Assembly (NCBI GenBank): GCA_040510575.1
Contig: JBEVIU010000113.1
Span: 1-20,551, forward strand
Length of the DNA stretch: 20,551 nt
Reading direction: 5' to 3'
Origin: DASUMF01 sp040510575
GTDB lineage: Bacteria > Actinomycetota > Acidimicrobiia > IMCC26256 > DASPTH01
This document shows, piece by piece, positions 1 through 7,085 of this stretch; positions within the stretch are counted from its first letter, which is position 1; the number at the start of each line of letters is the position of its first letter. Made by a program: the position numbers and the translations under genes. The notes beneath the pieces are model-generated. The model saw only the letters and a program-made list of their open reading frames with translations. It had not been told where the DNA came from and ran no database searches.

Positions 1-44
1 GACTCCACGTCCCGGCCGTCGAAGGTCTTGTCCTTGCTCCTCAC
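1..44 (-). CDS. Possible 5' end of an unidentified gene, cut by the window edge
   Basis: After fabI stops, the minus strand has a GTG at 44-42 followed by an open frame to the window edge (reads MRSKDKTFDGRDVE). It follows fabI by only 19 nt and has the same strand, so it could be the next cistron. There is no clear ribosome binding site and 14 codons are too few to assign a family. It may equally be noncoding. Confidence 0.25.
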   Translation of the reverse strand, partial: MRSKDKTFDGRDVE

Positions 45-63
45 CGTGCCTGATCGCGCAGGG

Positions 64-822
64 TCAGGCGCCGACGGCGTGGAAGCCGCCGTCGACGTGG
101 ACGATCTCGCCGGTCGTGGCGGGGAACCAGTCGGACAGCAGCGCGACGACGCCTTTGGCGACCGGCTCGGCGTCGCGCACGTCCCAGCCGAGCGGGGCGC
201 GTTGGGCCCACACCTCTTCGAACGCCTCGAAGCCGGGGATGCTCTTTGCCGCGATCGAGCGGATCGGGCCGGCGGCCACGAGGTTCACGCGCACGCCCTG
301 CGGGCCGAGCTCCTTGGCGAGGTAGCGGGCCACGGACTCGAACGCGGCCTTCGCGACGCCCATCCAGTCGTAGAACGGCCAGGCGACGTCGTCGTTGTCG
401 AAGTCGAGCCCGACCACCGAGCCGCCGTCGGGCATCAGTGGCAGCGCGGCCTTCGTGAGCGCCTTGAGCGAGTACGAGGAGATCTGCAGCGCGGTGGCGA
501 CGTCTTCCCACGGCGCGTCCATGAAGCCGCCGCCGAGGCACGACTCAGGCGCGAACCCGATCGAGTGCACCACGCCGTCGAGGCGTCCGCCGACCTTGCC
601 CGCGAGCGCGTCGAGATCCTCTGCGCTCTGCACGTCGAGTTCGACGAGCTGCACGTCGGGGGAGGGGAGCTTGCGCGCCGCACGCTCCGTGAGCCGCATG
701 ACGCGACCGAACGACGTGAGCACCACCTCCGCGCCCTGCTCCTGTGCGACACGCGCGATCGAGAAGCCGATCGACGCGTCGTTGAGCACGCCGGTGACGA
801 GTATTCGCTTGCCCTGCAGCAC
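64..822 (-). CDS. fabI: Enoyl-ACP reductase, InhA/FabI type (NADH-dependent)
   Basis: Catalyses the last step of each FAS-II elongation round, reducing trans-2-enoyl-ACP in the cytoplasm. The 252-residue protein is a short-chain dehydrogenase-like reductase that closely follows the InhA pattern: an N-terminal nucleotide-binding segment around residues 5-25 ending IARVAQEQGAE, HSIGF at 86-90, catalytic Tyr151 and Lys158 in the Y-x6-K arrangement, then LVAAGPIRS and a C-terminal PATTGEIVHVDGG segment. I chose the GTG start at 822 because GGGAGG lies 4 nt upstream and the preceding residues do not match the family; the frame is open much further upstream but only as a shadow of accD6. It is the last recognised gene of the fab run, 32 nt after accD6. 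By family knowledge this would be the isoniazid/triclosan-target class of reductase; sensitivity cannot be read from the sequence. Confidence 0.95.
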   Translation of the reverse strand: MLQGKRILVTGVLNDASIGFSIARVAQEQGAEVVLTSFGRVMRLTERAARKLPSPDVQLVELDVQSAEDLDALAGKVGGRLDGVVHSIGFAPESCLGGGFMDAPWEDVATALQISSYSLKALTKAALPLMPDGGSVVGLDFDNDDVAWPFYDWMGVAKAAFESVARYLAKELGPQGVRVNLVAAGPIRSIAAKSIPGFEAFEEVWAQRAPLGWDVRDAEPVAKGVVALLSDWFPATTGEIVHVDGGFHAVGA

Positions 823-854
823 GGTGCCTCCCGATGGGCGAGGAACGAGATCGA

Positions 855-2237
855 TCAGAGGGGGATGTTCGAGTGACGGCGACGGCTGGACACCTCGCGT
901 TTCGTGTGCAGACGGTCGAGCGCGCTCGCGAGCACCCGGCGGGTGTCGGACGCCGCGATCACGTCGTCGACGTAGCCCCGCTCGGCCGCGATGTACGGGT
1001 TCAGGAACCGCTCTTCGTACTCGAGCACCAGCTCCTGCTCCTCGGCCACGCGTCGCTCGGGATCCTCGATCGCCTGGAGCCGGCGGCGATGGAGGATCTG
1101 CACCGCGGGTGGTGCGCCCATCACCGCGATCTCCGCCGTCGGCCACGCGACGCAGTAGTCGACGCCGAGCCCACGCGAATCCATCACGATGTACGCGCCG
1201 CCGTACGCCTTGCGTATGACGACGCCGATGCGCGGCACCGTGGCCGCGGCATACGAGTGCAACAGCTGCGCGCCGTGGCGGATGATCCCGCGCCACTCGA
1301 GGTCCTTGCCCGGCAGGTAGCCGCTGGTGTCGACGAACGTGATGACCGGGATGTTGAAGCAGTCGCACCACTGCACGAACCGAGCGGCCTTCTGCGCGGC
1401 GTCGATGTCGAGGCTGCCCGCCTGCTGCATCGGTTGGTTCGCGACGATGCCGACGGGCCGCCCGCCGAGCCGCCCGAGCCCGGTGACCATGCTCGGCGCG
1501 TAGGCGGGACGCAGTTCGAACCAGGTGTGCTCATCGAGCACGTCGTCGACGACGAGGCGCACGTCGTACGGCGACGTCGCGCGCGCAGGCACCGCGGCTT
1601 CGGCGCGCGACGAGTCTCGGTCGACCGGGTCGTACGGCTCGTCGAACGGCGGATCCTCGAGGTGGTTCGACGGGAGGTAGCTGAGGAGCACGGCCACGGC
1701 GTGCACTGCTTCGTCCTCGTCGGCGACCACGAGGGCAGCCACGCCACTGTGCCGCTCGTGTACCGCGGGCCCACCGAGGCGGTCCTGATCGATGGCAACC
1801 CCTGTGAACTGCCCGACCACGTCGGGGCCGCTCACGAATGCGAACGCGTCGGTGGTCATGATCACGTGGTCGGCGATCCCGAGCATGAGCGCGGGCCCCG
1901 ACACTGCCGGTCCGACGAGCATGAGCACGATCGGGACCACACCCGACGCATCGGCGAGCGCGCGGGCGGCGCGCCCCCAGGCGTGCAGCGACGCGACTCC
2001 CTCGTTCACGTCGGCCCCCGACGATGCGATCCGCCCGACCACCGGGATCCCGAGGTCGACGGCGAGCCTGATCGCGCGGGTGATGGTCTCGCCTTCGGCC
2101 GTGCCGATCGCGCCGCGGTGCTTGCCGCCGTCGATCGAGAACCAGCTGACGCGCCGGCCGTCGATCTCGCGGATCTCCGCGTCGGCGGTGTCGCTCCGGT
2201 GCCCGAAGAGGGGCGTCGGAGGTGGTCCGTCGGTCAC
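855..2237 (-). CDS. accD6: Acyl-CoA carboxylase carboxyltransferase (beta) subunit, AccD6-like
   Basis: Transfers carboxyl from carboxybiotin to an acyl-CoA, most likely acetyl-CoA to give malonyl-CoA for FAS-II. The 460-residue length fits mycobacterial AccD6 (about 470) rather than the longer propionyl-CoA carboxylase beta chains. The two crotonase-like halves are visible: an N-terminal half with GPAVSGPALMLG around 109-120 and FVSGPDVV at 134-141, and a C-terminal half with WAPSMV-like text (here YAPSMVTGLGRLGGR, 246-260), FVDTSGYLPG and the glycine-rich RKAYGGAYI around 342-350 that forms an oxyanion hole in the family. The C-terminus SNIPL matches the family's usual (K/R)xxNIPL end. Start is GTG at 2237, 23 nt after the fabF stop, with only a weak ribosome site. 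No biotin carboxylase is present in the window, so its partner must be encoded elsewhere. Confidence 0.92.
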   Translation of the reverse strand: MTDGPPPTPLFGHRSDTADAEIREIDGRRVSWFSIDGGKHRGAIGTAEGETITRAIRLAVDLGIPVVGRIASSGADVNEGVASLHAWGRAARALADASGVVPIVLMLVGPAVSGPALMLGIADHVIMTTDAFAFVSGPDVVGQFTGVAIDQDRLGGPAVHERHSGVAALVVADEDEAVHAVAVLLSYLPSNHLEDPPFDEPYDPVDRDSSRAEAAVPARATSPYDVRLVVDDVLDEHTWFELRPAYAPSMVTGLGRLGGRPVGIVANQPMQQAGSLDIDAAQKAARFVQWCDCFNIPVITFVDTSGYLPGKDLEWRGIIRHGAQLLHSYAAATVPRIGVVIRKAYGGAYIVMDSRGLGVDYCVAWPTAEIAVMGAPPAVQILHRRRLQAIEDPERRVAEEQELVLEYEERFLNPYIAAERGYVDDVIAASDTRRVLASALDRLHTKREVSSRRRHSNIPL

Positions 2238-2260
2238 ACGAAACCTGGAGTCGGGGACCG

Positions 2261-3520
2261 TCAGGCGCCGACGGGCGCGACGATCAGCGTGGCGTTGTGG
2301 CCGCCGAACCCGAACGAGTTCGACAGCACCGGCGCCGGCGTGAACGGTCGCGGCTCACCGTGCACCACGTCGAGGCCGATCTCGTCGCCGATCTTCCCGA
2401 GGTTCGCGGTGGGCGGGATCGACTGGTGCTTGATCGTGAGCAGCGCAATGGTGGCCTCGGCTGCTCCGGCGCCCGCGATCATGTGGCCGGTGACGCCCTT
2501 CGTCGACGTGACGGGGGGACCTGTGTCGCCGAACACCTTGCGGATCGCCTCTGCCTCCGATGCGTCGTTCAGCGGCGTCGACGTGCCGTGCGCGTTCACG
2601 TGCCCGATGTCGGATGACTGCAGGCTGGCGTCATCCAGGGCCAGCTGCATGCACGCGGCAGCGCCTTCGCCGCCCGGTGATGGAGCGGTGATGTGGTAGG
2701 CGTCGGCGTTGCGCCCGTAGCCGAGCACTTCGCCGTAGATCCGTGCGCCACGCGCTTGCGCGCGTTCGAGCGTCTCGAGGATCACGAACGCGGCGCCTTC
2801 GGCCATCACGAACCCGTCGCGATCGGCGTCGAACGGCCGCGACGCGTGCTCGGGGTCGTCGTTGCGATTGCTGAGAGCGGTCATCCGGGCGAACGCCGAG
2901 ATGGTGAGCGGCGTGATCGGCGCCTCGGTGCCGCCGGCGGCGACCACGTCGGCGGTGCCGTCGCGCACCAGCCGGACGCCCTCACCGATGGCCATGCTGC
3001 CCGCTGCGCACGCGGTGGCGATGCAGAGGTTCGGGCCGCGCCATCCGAAGTTGATCGAGATCGCGCCGGCGGTGGCGTTCGGCATCATCATGGTGACGAA
3101 GAACGGGCTCACCCGGCTCGCGCCCCGTTCGATGAACGTGGCCTCGTTGATCTCCATCGTCTCGAGCCCACCGACGCCGGTGGCGGCGATCACCGCGCAC
3201 CGGCTCGGGTCGGCACCCACGTCGCCCGCGTCGGCGAGCGCGTCGGCGGCCGCGGCGAAGCCGAGCTGCGTGACCCGATCCTGACGCCGGACGTCCTTCG
3301 GGCCGAAGTACGGCGTCGCGTCGAAGTTCTTCACTTCACACGCGAACTGCACCGGCAGTTCAGACGGGTCCCAGCGCTCGATGCGCCCCGCGGTCCCGCG
3401 CCCCGCGGTGACGGTGCTCCACATGGTGTCGAGGTCGGTGCCGGCAGGCGTCTTCACACCCATGCCGGTGACGACGACCCGTGTGCGCCCGCGCGCATCG
3501 AGGAACGCGTTGTCGGTCAT
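2261..3520 (-). CDS. fabF: 3-oxoacyl-ACP synthase II (KAS II)
   Basis: Decarboxylating condensing enzyme that elongates acyl-ACP with malonyl-ACP. The 419-residue thiolase-fold protein has the complete KAS I/II active site: Cys171 in ATACAAGS, His311 in NAHGTSTPLND, Lys341 in TSTKG, His346 in GHMIAGAGA, and the terminal NSFGFGGHN loop. Its ATG overlaps the acpP stop codon as ATGA (3517-3520), so translation is probably coupled to acpP. Mycobacterial loci have two tandem KAS genes (kasA, kasB) here; this locus has one. Nothing looks degenerate. Confidence 0.96.
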   Translation of the reverse strand: MTDNAFLDARGRTRVVVTGMGVKTPAGTDLDTMWSTVTAGRGTAGRIERWDPSELPVQFACEVKNFDATPYFGPKDVRRQDRVTQLGFAAAADALADAGDVGADPSRCAVIAATGVGGLETMEINEATFIERGASRVSPFFVTMMMPNATAGAISINFGWRGPNLCIATACAAGSMAIGEGVRLVRDGTADVVAAGGTEAPITPLTISAFARMTALSNRNDDPEHASRPFDADRDGFVMAEGAAFVILETLERAQARGARIYGEVLGYGRNADAYHITAPSPGGEGAAACMQLALDDASLQSSDIGHVNAHGTSTPLNDASEAEAIRKVFGDTGPPVTSTKGVTGHMIAGAGAAEATIALLTIKHQSIPPTANLGKIGDEIGLDVVHGEPRPFTPAPVLSNSFGFGGHNATLIVAPVGA

Positions 3521-3768
3521 CCCTTCGCTTCCACCTTGGCGAGGACGAGATCGACGGCCTGCCCCACCGTGCCGACGTTCTCGAGGTCCTCTTCGGGAAC
3601 GGAGATGTCGAACCGTTCCTCGAGGCCCATGACGAGCTCGACGAGGTCGAGGCTGTCGGCGTCGAGGTCTTCCTTGAAGCGCGCCGTCTCCGTGACGGTG
3701 TCGGGCTCCACGCTCAAGACGTCGACGGCGACCTCTCGCAATGCGGAGAGCGCCTCTTCACGTTCCAT
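3517..3768 (-). CDS. acpP: Acyl carrier protein
   Basis: Carries the growing acyl chain on a 4'-phosphopantetheine arm. The 83-residue acidic protein is of standard ACP length and has the attachment motif DADSLDLVELVM, with Ser39 as the modification site, followed by the helix II-III acidic surface (EERFDISVPEEDLENV) that docks FAS-II enzymes. It has the strongest ribosome site in the operon, GGAGGAAGAG directly before the ATG, in keeping with the high expression usual for ACP. A 108-nt gap separates it from fabG upstream, the only sizeable gap inside the operon. It overlaps fabF by 4 nt. Confidence 0.96.
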   Translation of the reverse strand: MEREEALSALREVAVDVLSVEPDTVTETARFKEDLDADSLDLVELVMGLEERFDISVPEEDLENVGTVGQAVDLVLAKVEAKG

Positions 3769-3876
3769 CTCTTCCTCCAGGTTTCGTGTGTCAGGTTGTC
3801 AGGGTTGTGCGTCAGGTCGTTCGATCGAGTGACGCTCGTCGTGTGCGCGCCGATGCCGCGCGCCCGCGACTGGTGC
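3769..3876 (-). promoter_or_regulatory. acpP leader with imperfect CCTGAC repeats
   Basis: This is the 108-nt fabG-acpP spacer. On the coding strand the stretch just before the acpP ribosome site reads as imperfect repeats of (A/C)CCTGACrcACrA: ACCTGACGCACAA, CCCTGACAA, CCTGACACACGAA. It is rich in A and C and poor in G, so it is likely unstructured and could raise translation of acpP or carry an internal promoter or processing site. No convincing promoter hexamers were found. Confidence 0.35.
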
Positions 3877-4650
3877 TCAGTGGCCCATCCCGAGTCCGCC
3901 GTCGACGGGGACGATCGCCCCGGTGACGTATGCGGCCTGGTCGGAGCAGAGGAACGCGACGACGCCTCCCACTTCCTCGGCGGTGCCGAGGCGCCCGAGC
4001 GGCACCGCCTGCTCGGCCCAGGAGCGCCATTCGTCGGGAAGACCGTCGGTCATGGCGGTCACGATAGGTCCAGGGGCCACCACGTTGCAGGTGATGTTGC
4101 GCGCCGCGAGCTCACGGGCGACGGCCCGCGAAAGGCCCACCAGCCCCGCTTTCGCGGCCGAGTAGTTGGCCTGACCGGCTTGTCCGCTCTGCCCGCTCAC
4201 CGACGAGACGTTGACGATGCGTCCGTACCGGCCCCGCATCATCTTCGGTGAGGCACGTCGGATGGTGTGGAAGGCGCCGCTGAGGTTGGTCTGGAGCACC
4301 GAATCCCAGTGCTCGTCGCTCATGCGGGCGACGAGCCCGTCGGCCGTGATGCCGGCGTTGTTGACCAGGATCTCCACGGCGCCGAAGGCTTCTTCGATCT
4401 CGCCGAAGGCCTTGTCGACGGCCTCGGTGCTGGCGACGTCGGCCTGGACGATGAGCGTCTCCGCGCCGGTGGCTTCGACCGCGGCGGCGGTCTCCTTCGC
4501 GCCCTCCGCGTCGGACGAATAGCAGAAGGCCACTCGATGGCCTGCCTCGCCGAGCGACACGGCGACGGCGCGGCCGATGCCACGCGACCCGCCGGTGACG
4601 AAGGCAACCCTGCTTTGCCGTCCAGGCACGGAGCCGGGCGTGCCTGTCAC
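3877..4650 (-). CDS. fabG: 3-oxoacyl-ACP reductase (NADPH-dependent SDR)
   Basis: Reduces 3-oxoacyl-ACP to 3-hydroxyacyl-ACP. Classical SDR of 257 residues with the cofactor motif TGGSRGIG (19-26), NNAG (97-100), Asn122, and the catalytic Ser150, Tyr163 and Lys167 (Y-SAA-K). The C-terminus AYVTGAIVPVDGGLGMGH is typical of FabG/MabA. I chose the GTG at 4650 because it overlaps the fabH stop as GTGA (4647-4650), a coupling arrangement repeated elsewhere in this operon; a longer frame from 4683 would run 37 nt into fabH. It lies between fabH and acpP on the same strand. Confidence 0.93.
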   Translation of the reverse strand: MTGTPGSVPGRQSRVAFVTGGSRGIGRAVAVSLGEAGHRVAFCYSSDAEGAKETAAAVEATGAETLIVQADVASTEAVDKAFGEIEEAFGAVEILVNNAGITADGLVARMSDEHWDSVLQTNLSGAFHTIRRASPKMMRGRYGRIVNVSSVSGQSGQAGQANYSAAKAGLVGLSRAVARELAARNITCNVVAPGPIVTAMTDGLPDEWRSWAEQAVPLGRLGTAEEVGGVVAFLCSDQAAYVTGAIVPVDGGLGMGH

Positions 4651-5633
4651 CCGTGACCCCAGCGCAGGACGGCGCTGCCCCACGTGAGACCGGCGCCGAA
4701 GCCGGAGAGCAGCACGAGGTCGCCGTCTTGCAGTCGGCCGTCGTCGGCCGCTTCGGCGAGCACCAGCGGAATCGATGCCGCGCTGGTGTTGCCGTAGCGA
4801 TCGATGTTCACGAGGGTGCGCTCCGGGGGGATCGAGAGCCGGCTGGCTGCGGCGTCGATGATACGGAGGTTGGCCTGATGTGGAGCGAACCAGCGGATCT
4901 CGTCGACCGACACGCCGGCGCGGTCGAGCGCATGGCTCGCGGACTCGATCACGATGCGCACCGCGCGGCGGAAGACCTCCGGCCCCTGCATCTTGAGGTA
5001 GTGGTCGCCCTGCTCCACCGTGTCGGGGGTCGCGGGCATCCGACTGCCGCCGGCGGGGATCTCCAGCAGACCGGCAGCGGAGCCGTCGACACCGAGGTCG
5101 AAGGACAGGAGCCCTGGTCCGTCGTCGGGGCTCGCGCTGAGCACCATCGCGGCCGCGCCGTCACCGAACAGGATGCACGTGCTGCGGTCGTGCGGGTCGA
5201 CGACACGCGAGAGCGTTTCAGAGCCGACGATCAGCACGTGGTCGAGGTTGCCTGCGGTGAGCATCGAGGAGCCCACCACCAGCTCGTACACGAACCCAGC
5301 ACATCCGGCATTGAGGTCGAACGAACCGCAGGAGATCCCGAGGCCGTCGTTGACGAAGGCGCCGGTGTGGGGGATCAGTTGCTCGGTGGTGGCGGTGGCG
5401 ACGATCAACAGGTCGATCGCGTCGGGCGTGAGGCCGGCATGCTTGATCGCCGCCGCGCCCGCCTCGATCGCGAGCGTCGCAGTCGTCTCGCCGTCGGCCG
5501 CGATCCGACGTTCACGGATCCCGGTGCGCTCGACGATCCACTGGTCGTTCGTGTCGACCCGCGCCTCGAGTTCGGCGTTGGTGAGCCGCTGCGCGGGCAA
5601 GGCGGTGCCCCATCCCGCGATGCAGGCGCGCAT
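4647..5633 (-). CDS. fabH: 3-oxoacyl-ACP synthase III (KAS III)
   Basis: Starts fatty-acid synthesis by condensing an acyl-CoA with malonyl-ACP. The 328-residue protein carries the KAS III triad Cys111 (LNAGCAGF), His252 (PHQANLRI) and Asn282 (GNTSAAS), plus the N-terminal DTNDQWIVERTGIRERR signature. Start is ATG at 5633, 2 nt after the stop of the upstream biotinyl-fold gene; the overlapping fabG GTG follows at its stop. Primer preference (straight versus branched acyl-CoA) cannot be judged from these motifs. All catalytic residues are intact. Confidence 0.95.
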   Translation of the reverse strand: MRACIAGWGTALPAQRLTNAELEARVDTNDQWIVERTGIRERRIAADGETTATLAIEAGAAAIKHAGLTPDAIDLLIVATATTEQLIPHTGAFVNDGLGISCGSFDLNAGCAGFVYELVVGSSMLTAGNLDHVLIVGSETLSRVVDPHDRSTCILFGDGAAAMVLSASPDDGPGLLSFDLGVDGSAAGLLEIPAGGSRMPATPDTVEQGDHYLKMQGPEVFRRAVRIVIESASHALDRAGVSVDEIRWFAPHQANLRIIDAAASRLSIPPERTLVNIDRYGNTSAASIPLVLAEAADDGRLQDGDLVLLSGFGAGLTWGSAVLRWGHG

Positions 5634-5635
5634 CC

Positions 5636-5899
5636 TCAGGCCACTCGGAGCCAGGCGACCGGCTGTCCCTCACGCATGCGCTCGCCCGCCGACACGAGCA
5701 TGCCGACGAGGCGGCCCGTGAACGGGCTGCGGACGGGAGTGGAAGTACCAGGACCGTCGAGGTGACCGACGGTCTGACCCTCGTCGACCAACGCGCCGGC
5801 GTCGACGTCGTCGAGCGGGCGGAACACGCCCACGGAGGGGGCGATGATCATGCGCTCGGGGACGCCGAGTCCCTCGCCGTGCGTCAACAGTGCCTCCAT
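5636..5899 (-). CDS. Biotinyl/lipoyl-domain-like protein lacking any lysine
   Basis: An 87-residue protein between fabD and fabH. It has the two half-hammerhead repeats of a biotin carboxyl carrier domain: IIAPSVGVFRPL then GALVDEGQTVGHL (about 18-47), and VRSPFTGRLVGMLVSAGERMREGQPVAWL (about 56-85). Where the biotinylation hairpin EAMKM should sit, between the repeats, the protein has DGPGTSTP instead. It contains no lysine at all, so it cannot be biotinylated or lipoylated on lysine. ATG start at 5899 is 3 nt after the fabD TAA, with AGGAGG 11 nt upstream. The fold assignment is from pattern, not alignment. Function is unknown; a structural or scaffolding role for the carboxylase or FAS-II complex is speculation. 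Confidence 0.8.
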   Translation of the reverse strand: MEALLTHGEGLGVPERMIIAPSVGVFRPLDDVDAGALVDEGQTVGHLDGPGTSTPVRSPFTGRLVGMLVSAGERMREGQPVAWLRVA

Positions 5900-5902
5900 G
5901 GT

Positions 5903-6859
5903 TTACCGAACCTCCTGGGCCACGAGCTTGGAATTGGGGACCTTGAAATCTGGGCGTTCATCGGTGGGGATGTCGAGGGGCGTCGCGATGTTGCAGACGG
6001 TCACGTCGGGGGCGCCGCGCTTGGCGAGCGCGGCGAGCATCGACCCGTGACCGACTTCGAAGAAGGTGGTGGCGCCCAGCGCGACGAGCGTGTCCATCGT
6101 GGAGCGCCAGAGGACGGGGACCGACACGTGGTCGGCGAGACGGGTGCGCCAGCCGTCGGCGTCGCTGTAGGCCTGGGCGTCGTGGTTGGAGATGACGGGC
6201 GCCACCGGAGCGGCGAACTGCATCGTGGCCAGCTCGAGGGCGAGGCCCTCGCTCGCGTCGTGCATCAGCGGAGTGTGGAAAGCGCCGCCGACCTTCAGCG
6301 GCGTGGCGCGCTTCACGCCGACGGCCTTTGCCCGCTCGGATCCGGCGACGACGCCGTCGGGTGTACCGGCGATCACGATCTGCCCCGGCGCGTTGTCGTT
6401 GGCGACCCAGCAGGCGTCGGCCGCGGCGGTGCAGGCGTCGTCGGCCTGCTCCGGCGTGGCGCCGAGCAGTGCGGCCATGCGGCCGGGGTGCGCGTCGGCT
6501 GCGGCTTGGGTGAGCTCGGCGCGGCGGGCGGCGAAGCGCACGCCTTCGTCGAAGGGAAGCGCGCCGGAGGCGATCAGCGCCGTGACCTGACCGAGCGAGT
6601 GGCCGGCGAACGCGACCGGGGCGTCGGGGAGCGGTGCAAGCGCGTCCCATGCGACGAGCGAGGTGACCAGGACGGCGAGTTGCGCTTCGCGCGTGCGGGC
6701 GAGGGCTTCGGGGGGCGCGTCGGTGACGAGATGGCCGAGCGGCTCGCCCAACGCGGCTTCAGCGCGCTCGACGATCGCCCACGACGGGTGATCGCGCCAC
6801 GCGCTGGCCATGCCCGCTTGTTGGGTCCCCTGGCCGGGGAAGATGATCGCGACGCTCAC
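5903..6859 (-). CDS. fabD: Malonyl-CoA:ACP transacylase
   Basis: Loads malonyl from CoA onto ACP and is first in the minus-strand fab operon. The 318-residue protein has IIFPGQGTQ at the N-terminus, nucleophile Ser88 in GHSLGQ, an arginine at 113 in the position that binds the malonyl carboxylate in the family, NDNAPGQIVIAG (154-165) and catalytic His195 in GAFHTP. The nucleophile elbow ends in Gln instead of the more usual Glu. I chose the GTG at 6859, with GGAG 9 nt upstream, because the family N-terminus starts there; the open frame continues to 7003 but would read through the promoter region and the palindromic operators. Confidence 0.93.
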   Translation of the reverse strand: MSVAIIFPGQGTQQAGMASAWRDHPSWAIVERAEAALGEPLGHLVTDAPPEALARTREAQLAVLVTSLVAWDALAPLPDAPVAFAGHSLGQVTALIASGALPFDEGVRFAARRAELTQAAADAHPGRMAALLGATPEQADDACTAAADACWVANDNAPGQIVIAGTPDGVVAGSERAKAVGVKRATPLKVGGAFHTPLMHDASEGLALELATMQFAAPVAPVISNHDAQAYSDADGWRTRLADHVSVPVLWRSTMDTLVALGATTFFEVGHGSMLAALAKRGAPDVTVCNIATPLDIPTDERPDFKVPNSKLVAQEVR

Positions 6860-6986
6860 CGGTGTGATCTCCGACTGCCGGCTGAGCCGACGTCCTCGAG
6901 TTGGTCGTTCCGACACCGGCTCGCGCGTCCTGGTTACATCCGCGCTTCGGCCGTGCCGGCGACTCCTTGTGAAAGAGTGTGGGTCA

Positions 6987-7000
6987 TTACCGACCAGTAG
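6987..7000. promoter_or_regulatory. Candidate TetR-type operator, site 1
   Basis: TTACCGACCAGTAG fits the palindrome TTAC-n-G-nn-C-n-GTAA with one mismatch at the last base. It lies upstream of fabD in the divergent region and is 20 bp centre to centre from site 2. The pattern resembles TetR-family operators; the regulator is not in the window. Confidence 0.6.
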
Positions 7001-7006
7001 CACTGC

Positions 7007-7020
7007 TTACTGAGCGGTAA
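7007..7020. promoter_or_regulatory. Candidate TetR-type operator, site 2
   Basis: TTACTGAGCGGTAA is a perfect TTAC-n-G-nn-C-n-GTAA palindrome. With site 1 it also forms a larger imperfect inverted repeat (11 of 14 arm positions, 6-nt spacer). Two copies two helical turns apart suggest cooperative binding controlling both fabD and fabZ. Confidence 0.65.
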
Positions 7021-7085
7021 CCCGCGGATACTTCACACGCGCGAAATGTTCGTCGCCACGATTCCGGAGATTGGTGAACCCGTCC

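Larger units (their letters stand above)
6860..7085. promoter_or_regulatory. Divergent fabD / fabZ promoter region
   Basis: The 226 nt between the fabD and fabZ starts must hold the promoters of both transcripts. It contains the two palindromic operators annotated separately. A GATACT at 7027-7032 is a possible plus-strand -10 for fabZ, but no good -35 was found. Positions of both transcription starts are unknown. Confidence 0.6.

Noticed and set aside
834..2699. Long plus-strand frame (621 codons) across accD6 and fabF
   Set aside because: It is antisense to two genes with intact catalytic motifs, its protein is Arg/His/Asp-rich with no family pattern, and it comes from GC-rich codon bias.
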